Under the pieces are notes generated by a model. It searched no databases and was not told where the DNA came from. It was given only the letters and a program-made list of their open reading frames with translations. This document shows, one piece after another, positions 8,005-10,575 of a stretch of DNA of 10,575 nt; position 1 is the stretch's first letter, and each line of letters opens with the position of its first letter. A program made the translations under genes and the position numbers. The stretch is from NCBI GenBank assembly GCA_900545785.1, contig URAA01000045.1, forward strand, positions 1 to 10,575, in the 5' to 3' direction. The DNA is from an uncultured Dialister sp. (GTDB lineage Bacteria; Bacillota; Negativicutes; Veillonellales; Dialisteraceae).

Positions 8005-9630
8005 TTATTGATCCAACGCAGCCGCAACAGAGGCATGAATGACCGTTTTAAAAGAATTCGGAATAATTTCTTTTGATAACGCTTCTCCGACGGCCCTGCC
8101 GACGATAACTCCTTTATTCCCGTAAAGCCATGCAAAATAATAAAACTCCAACGCACGTTTATCACGTTTAGATATATTTGACAATTTTCTTGACGGATAT
8201 GCCCTTCTGTCGATTCCCAATTTTTGTCCTGCTTTTTTTACCAATGCAGAATTGACCACATCACTCCCCTCATCTAAAGAATGAATCACATGGTCCAATA
8301 CCTCCATACGGTTTTTTTCCAAGCAGGCCTTCACCACATCCATTTCAAAACAAATATAGTCCGTATAATATACATCGGGATTCTTAACATTTGCCATAAC
8401 ATCTCTGTCATATAAACATAGGGCAGGCACATGAAATCTTCTCATCAACTGAGCAATTTTCTGTATGGAACTTTCACCCCGGGCATTAATTAAGCAGATG
8501 CCGTAGTAATCAAAATTAATTCCCAAAGTACGGGCAAAATAAGAGAAGGCACCATATTCGGTTTCTCCCTCCACTAAAACTGCACATTTCGCATATAAAG
8601 CTTCTTTTATTTCCGGAAAATGCATGATCAGATGCTTCTCTATTTCACTATCAAAATGAAATGTAACGCCGCAAGCTACCCGGACTTGTTCTTTCCTGTT
8701 TCGATATAAACGAATAATTTGACGATAGTCATCCACAAGAGCATCGGTAGAATGAGTCACTATGAACAGCTGTCCGTCAAGACCGTCCACCTTCAATATT
8801 TTTTGCAAAATATCTTTAAGAAAGGGGTCTTCATTGTTTAAAATGGCCCGCAAAAAGGATAAAATTGCTCTCTGCAAATAAGGGTGTAAATGAATTTCCG
8901 GTTCATCAATGCTGATCATCAACGGGAAAAATGATTGTCCATTTTTGTCATAAATAATAATATTCTCAAAAGGAATAGCTTTGCTCTTCTTTTTTTCGGA
9001 AAGATAAATCAATAAATGAGATGCCACCGCAAACATAAGCTTTATTGTATTTCCTAAAACAGGTCCGTTATTTTCAGTTCCGAAAACCAATTGTAACAGA
9101 CGAGCGGCCGCTTCATTGGCATCTGTGGGTAATGTAATATTATAACCTCTGTCTTTCAGTACTTTTTCTATTTTATAGTAAGCATCTTTGCCGGAAGATA
9201 AATAATCTTTGTACAAATTAAAAATCTTCCTCAATTCATCTTCCGTAACCATATTGCGCGGTATATCATCAATTGCATATTCCAGATAAAAGAGACTCCT
9301 CATATATTCTAAAGGAAGGATTTCACCGGTATCGGAATTAATGAGATGAGGAATAACTTCTCGTACTTCTTGTCTGAGCTCAATATGTGCTGATTCTCCC
9401 ATACCCATATCTGCTCCGGATAAAGTGAAGGATACACGAATCGGCTTTTCTTTATCCAAAAAATCAGATTCTCTGAATCCATATCCGTGAGTGGTACTTT
9501 TTAATAAATCAAGAAAGTTTGTCTTACCCAAATTATTATCTCCGACAATATAATTTGCACGGCTGTCAAAATAAAATTCTACATCTTTAAATGTACGATA
9601 ATTTTCTATTCTTACATTGGAGATATACAT
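8005..9630 (-). CDS. OLD-family ATP-dependent endonuclease (ABC-type ATPase plus TOPRIM)
   Basis: This is a 541-residue protein with the two-part layout of OLD (overcoming lysogenisation defect) nucleases. The N-terminal SMC/RecF-like ATPase begins with ISNVRIENYRTF, followed by Walker A GDNNLGKT (30-37). A Walker B-like ISIDEPEIHLHP (239-250) and switch VTHSTD (291-296) follow. The C-terminal TOPRIM domain shows VEGETE (353-358), NARGES (382-387) and the DxD motif in YDRD (407-410), so both ATPase and metal-dependent nuclease centres look intact. The ATG at 9630 is chosen because GAGGTG lies 9 nt upstream; the GTG at 9642 would overlap that site. OLD proteins include P2 Old and the GajA subunit of Gabija, but no GajB-like helicase is adjacent here, so this looks like a stand-alone (class 1-like) member. 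Its role in phage defence or DNA repair is not shown by sequence. It has its own promoter and is not obviously part of the pyr pathway. Confidence 0.9.
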   Translation of the reverse strand: MYISNVRIENYRTFKDVEFYFDSRANYIVGDNNLGKTNFLDLLKSTTHGYGFRESDFLDKEKPIRVSFTLSGADMGMGESAHIELRQEVREVIPHLINSDTGEILPLEYMRSLFYLEYAIDDIPRNMVTEDELRKIFNLYKDYLSSGKDAYYKIEKVLKDRGYNITLPTDANEAAARLLQLVFGTENNGPVLGNTIKLMFAVASHLLIYLSEKKKSKAIPFENIIIYDKNGQSFFPLMISIDEPEIHLHPYLQRAILSFLRAILNNEDPFLKDILQKILKVDGLDGQLFIVTHSTDALVDDYRQIIRLYRNRKEQVRVACGVTFHFDSEIEKHLIMHFPEIKEALYAKCAVLVEGETEYGAFSYFARTLGINFDYYGICLINARGESSIQKIAQLMRRFHVPALCLYDRDVMANVKNPDVYYTDYICFEMDVVKACLEKNRMEVLDHVIHSLDEGSDVVNSALVKKAGQKLGIDRRAYPSRKLSNISKRDKRALEFYYFAWLYGNKGVIVGRAVGEALSKEIIPNSFKTVIHASVAAALDQ

Positions 9631-9639
9631 GACTTTTCC

Positions 9640-9645
9640 CACCTC
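9640..9645 (-). promoter_or_regulatory. Ribosome binding site of the OLD-family gene
   Basis: GAGGTG on the minus strand, 9 nt before the ATG at 9630. It includes the alternative GTG at 9642, so it favours the ATG and a 541-residue protein. Confidence 0.6.
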
Positions 9646-9659
9646 ATCTTATTTATTTT

Positions 9660-9668
9660 ATTATATCA
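9660..9668 (-). promoter_or_regulatory. Extended -10 promoter of the OLD-family gene
   Basis: The minus strand reads TGATATAAT, a perfect TATAAT (9660-9665) with the upstream TG of an extended -10. No good -35 hexamer is found 16-18 nt upstream; that position is occupied by a GC-rich inverted repeat (9679-9689). The predicted start near 9653 gives a leader of roughly 22 nt containing the ribosome binding site. Confidence 0.6.
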
Positions 9669-9678
9669 TTCTTTAAGG

Positions 9679-9689
9679 GGGCTCTGCCC
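9679..9689. repeat. GC-rich inverted repeat at the -35 position of the OLD promoter
   Basis: GGGC (9679-9682) and GCCC (9686-9689) flank a TCT centre, inside a local GC-rich patch in otherwise AT-rich intergenic DNA. It coincides with where the -35 box of the OLD-family gene should be. It could be a regulator site or a relic; the arms are only 4 bp. Confidence 0.3.
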
Positions 9690-9696
9690 GAAACCA

Positions 9697-9738
9697 TGAT
9701 CACTTGACCGGAAAGATCAAAAATGTATGACTGCAGTC
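9697..9738. repeat. Cluster of small palindromes between the divergent promoters
   Basis: Three overlapping or adjacent symmetries lie here: a perfect TGATCA at 9697-9702; arms TGATC (9697-9701) and GATCA (9715-9719) separated by 13 nt, with a nested TTGA/TCAA pair (9704-9707 and 9717-9720); and a perfect 10-bp GACTGCAGTC at 9729-9738. They sit between the OLD and ybaK promoters. No known operator is recognised, and short palindromes arise readily by chance. Confidence 0.3.
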
Positions 9739-9757
9739 CAATCTGTTTTTTACTTTC

Positions 9758-9786
9758 TTGACAAGGCAAACCGATCTGAGTATTTT
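9758..9786 (+). promoter_or_regulatory. Sigma-A-type promoter of the ybaK-like gene
   Basis: A perfect -35 TTGACA (9758-9763) is followed after 17 nt by TATTTT (9781-9786). The expected start near 9793 would leave only about 12 nt before the ATG at 9805, with the ribosome binding site almost at the 5' end of the mRNA. The promoter faces away from the OLD-family gene's promoter. Confidence 0.65.
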
Positions 9787-9792
9787 GAAATA

Positions 9793-9798
9793 AAGGAG
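9793..9798 (+). promoter_or_regulatory. Ribosome binding site of the ybaK-like gene
   Basis: AAGGAG-type run ending 6 nt before the ATG at 9805. It fixes the start and rejects an in-frame upstream ATG at 9727, which has no ribosome binding site and would put the promoter inside the coding region. Confidence 0.75.
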
Positions 9799-9804
9799 TT
9801 TATT

Positions 9805-10287
9805 ATGAAAAAAGAAAAAAAGACGAATGTCATGAGAATATTAGATAAAGAACATATTTCTTATGTTGCAAAATCCTATGAATACAGTATCGATGATCTG
9901 TCCGGAGTTCATGCGGCAGCTGTGCTCGGATATTCCCCCGATATGGTTTACAAAACAATTGTTACGACAGGAGATAAAACCGGTCCGGTCGTATTTTGTC
10001 TTCCTTCTGAAAAAGAACTGGATTTAAAAGCTGCCGCCAGAATAAGCGGAAATAAAAAGATAGAAATGATTCACGTTAAAGATCTTCCGGCTATAACCGG
10101 TTATATCAGAGGCGGATGCTCTCCCATAGGTATGAAAAAACAATTTCCGACTTTTTTAGATATTTCCGTAAACGATCATAAGGAAATAAGCATAAGCGCC
10201 GGTCAACGAGGCCGTCAAATCATCATCGCGCCAAAAGACTTAATTCAATTAATTCATGCAACAACAGAGGATATCACACAGAAATAA
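9805..10287 (+). CDS. ybaK: Cys-tRNA(Pro)/Cys-tRNA(Cys) deacylase, YbaK/EbsC family
   Basis: This cytoplasmic editing enzyme of 160 residues (E. coli YbaK has 159) removes cysteine that prolyl-tRNA synthetase has wrongly placed on tRNA-Pro; YbaK can also hydrolyse Cys-tRNA-Cys. Family features visible are VYKTIV (48-53) with Lys50, matching the essential Lys of the YbaK/ProX fold; LDLKAAARISG (72-82); the GYIRGGCSPIGMKK loop (99-112); and the C-terminal SAGQRGRQIIIAPKDL (131-146). The N-terminal MKKEKKTNVMRILD with a good ribosome binding site 6 nt upstream sets the start. The gene is monocistronic: it has its own promoter and is followed by a hairpin terminator. It faces a tRNA cluster that includes tRNA-Cys, although that neighbourhood alone does not prove a functional link. 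The symbol follows the E. coli family name. Confidence 0.93.
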   Translation: MKKEKKTNVMRILDKEHISYVAKSYEYSIDDLSGVHAAAVLGYSPDMVYKTIVTTGDKTGPVVFCLPSEKELDLKAAARISGNKKIEMIHVKDLPAITGYIRGGCSPIGMKKQFPTFLDISVNDHKEISISAGQRGRQIIIAPKDLIQLIHATTEDITQK

Positions 10288-10303
10288 ATGAAAATTCCAT
10301 AAA

Positions 10304-10330
10304 AAAACTGCTGCATTATGCAGCAGTTTT
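10304..10330. terminator. Bidirectional intrinsic terminator between ybaK and the tRNA cluster
   Basis: A perfect 12-bp stem, AAAACTGCTGCA (10304-10315) with TGCAGCAGTTTT (10319-10330), encloses a TTA loop. In the minus direction the stem is followed by an uninterrupted run of Ts (the seven As at 10301-10307 read in reverse), which suits termination of the tRNA transcript. In the plus direction the tail is TTTTCATTT, adequate for ybaK, whose stop codon lies 16 nt before the stem. Confidence 0.85.
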
Positions 10331-10334
10331 CATT

Positions 10335-10423
10335 TGGTGCCGAGGACCGGAATCGAACCGGTACGAATCTCACGATTCGAGGGATTTTAAGTCCCTTGCG
10401 TCTGCCAGTTCCGCCACCCCGGC
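10335..10423 (-). tRNA. tRNA-Leu (anticodon UAA)
   Basis: The 89-nt gene has the long class II variable arm expected of tRNA-Leu (GAATC/GATTC stem). The acceptor stem GCCGGGG pairs with CCTCGGC (one G-U pair), the discriminator is A, and CCA is encoded at 10335-10337. The anticodon stem AGGGA/TCCCT encloses CTTAAAA, with TAA at 10387-10389. The T arm CCGG-TTCGATT-CCGG is canonical. It is the last gene of the visible tRNA cluster and ends next to the terminator hairpin. Confidence 0.96.
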
Positions 10424-10444
10424 ATATGGAACCAGAAGAATATG

Positions 10445-10518
10445 TGGAGGCGGCATCCGGAATCGAACCGGAGATAAAGGTTTTGCAGACCTCTGCCTTA
10501 CCGCTTGGCTATGCCGCC
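10445..10518 (-). tRNA. tRNA-Cys (anticodon GCA)
   Basis: The 74-nt gene has acceptor stem GGCGGCA paired with TGCCGCC, an encoded CCA (10445-10447) and discriminator U, the identity base for cysteinyl-tRNA synthetase. The anticodon loop CTGCAAA carries GCA at 10484-10486. The T arm is TCCGG-TTCGATT-CCGGA. It lies 21 nt before tRNA-Leu and 3 nt after tRNA-Gly, so all three are probably processed from one transcript. Confidence 0.96.
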
Positions 10519-10521
10519 ACA

Positions 10522-10575
10522 TGGAGCGGAAAACGGGACTCGAACCCGCGACCCCAACCTTGGCAAGGTTGTGCT
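10522..10575 (-). tRNA. tRNA-Gly (anticodon GCC), 5' end cut by window edge
   Basis: Only the 3' part is visible: the anticodon arm CAACC-TTGCCAA-GGTTG with GCC at 10562-10564, the T arm CGGG-TTCGAGT-CCCG, the 3' acceptor strand, discriminator U and an encoded CCA (10522-10524). The acceptor 5' strand and D arm lie to the right of the window. The tRNA transcript therefore begins outside the window. Confidence 0.92.

Noticed and set aside
8005..9630. A Gabija (gajAB) defence system.
   Set aside because: The OLD-family protein resembles the GajA layout, but no UvrD/PcrA-like GajB gene lies on either side within the window.
9704..9731. Possible second plus-strand promoter, TTGACC (9704-9709) with TATGAC (9726-9731) at 16-nt spacing.
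   Set aside because: The -10 match is poor and a much better promoter lies downstream at 9758-9786.
9727..9804. 26-codon N-terminal extension of the ybaK-like protein from an ATG at 9727.
   Set aside because: It has no ribosome binding site, would include the TTGACA/TATTTT promoter in the coding region, and exceeds the family length.
1..10575. CRISPR array, insertion sequence, integrase or prophage genes.
   Set aside because: No regularly spaced repeats, transposase, integrase or phage structural genes were seen on either strand; the tRNA genes at the right edge show no attachment-site duplication within the window.

Overview
The window reads as an ordinary chromosomal segment of a moderately AT-rich Firmicute. 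The evidence is the gene order pyrB-pyrC-carA-carB-pyrK-pyrD (the Bacillus/Clostridia arrangement), the two-subunit NAD-linked dihydroorotate dehydrogenase (PyrK plus class 1B PyrD), strong AGGAGG-type ribosome binding sites, TTG and GTG starts, and tRNA genes that encode their CCA ends. I cannot place it below phylum level with confidence; an anaerobic clostridial or Negativicutes-like host would fit.

Positions 1-7960, minus strand: a tightly packed de novo pyrimidine operon, read right to left from a good sigma-A-type promoter at 7932-7960. pyrB (aspartate carbamoyltransferase), pyrC (dihydroorotase), carA and carB (carbamoyl-phosphate synthase), pyrK and pyrD (dihydroorotate dehydrogenase; pyrD is cut by the window edge) follow with overlaps of 17 or 4 nt, or a 2-nt gap, so translational coupling is likely. 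Together they make orotate from glutamine, bicarbonate and aspartate. The inferred pyrB leader is only about 40 nt, too short for the PyrR attenuator that normally controls this gene order. Instead an AT-rich interrupted palindrome (7901-7931) lies over the predicted transcription start.

Positions 8005-9630, minus strand: a lone OLD-family protein (N-terminal ABC-type ATPase plus C-terminal TOPRIM nuclease) with its own extended -10 promoter. No UvrD-like helicase partner is next to it. I see no terminator between it and pyrB, so its transcripts may run into the pyr operon.

Positions 9631-9804: a divergent intergenic region with two back-to-back promoters and several small palindromes.

Positions 9805-10575: a plus-strand ybaK/ebsC-type Cys-tRNA deacylase gene faces a minus-strand tRNA cluster (Gly-GCC, Cys-GCA, Leu-UAA, in transcription order). 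A 12-bp-stem hairpin between them can terminate both transcripts. Nothing here is a clear new system. The points most worth a second look are the non-PyrR control region of pyrB, the orphan OLD nuclease and the small palindromes.
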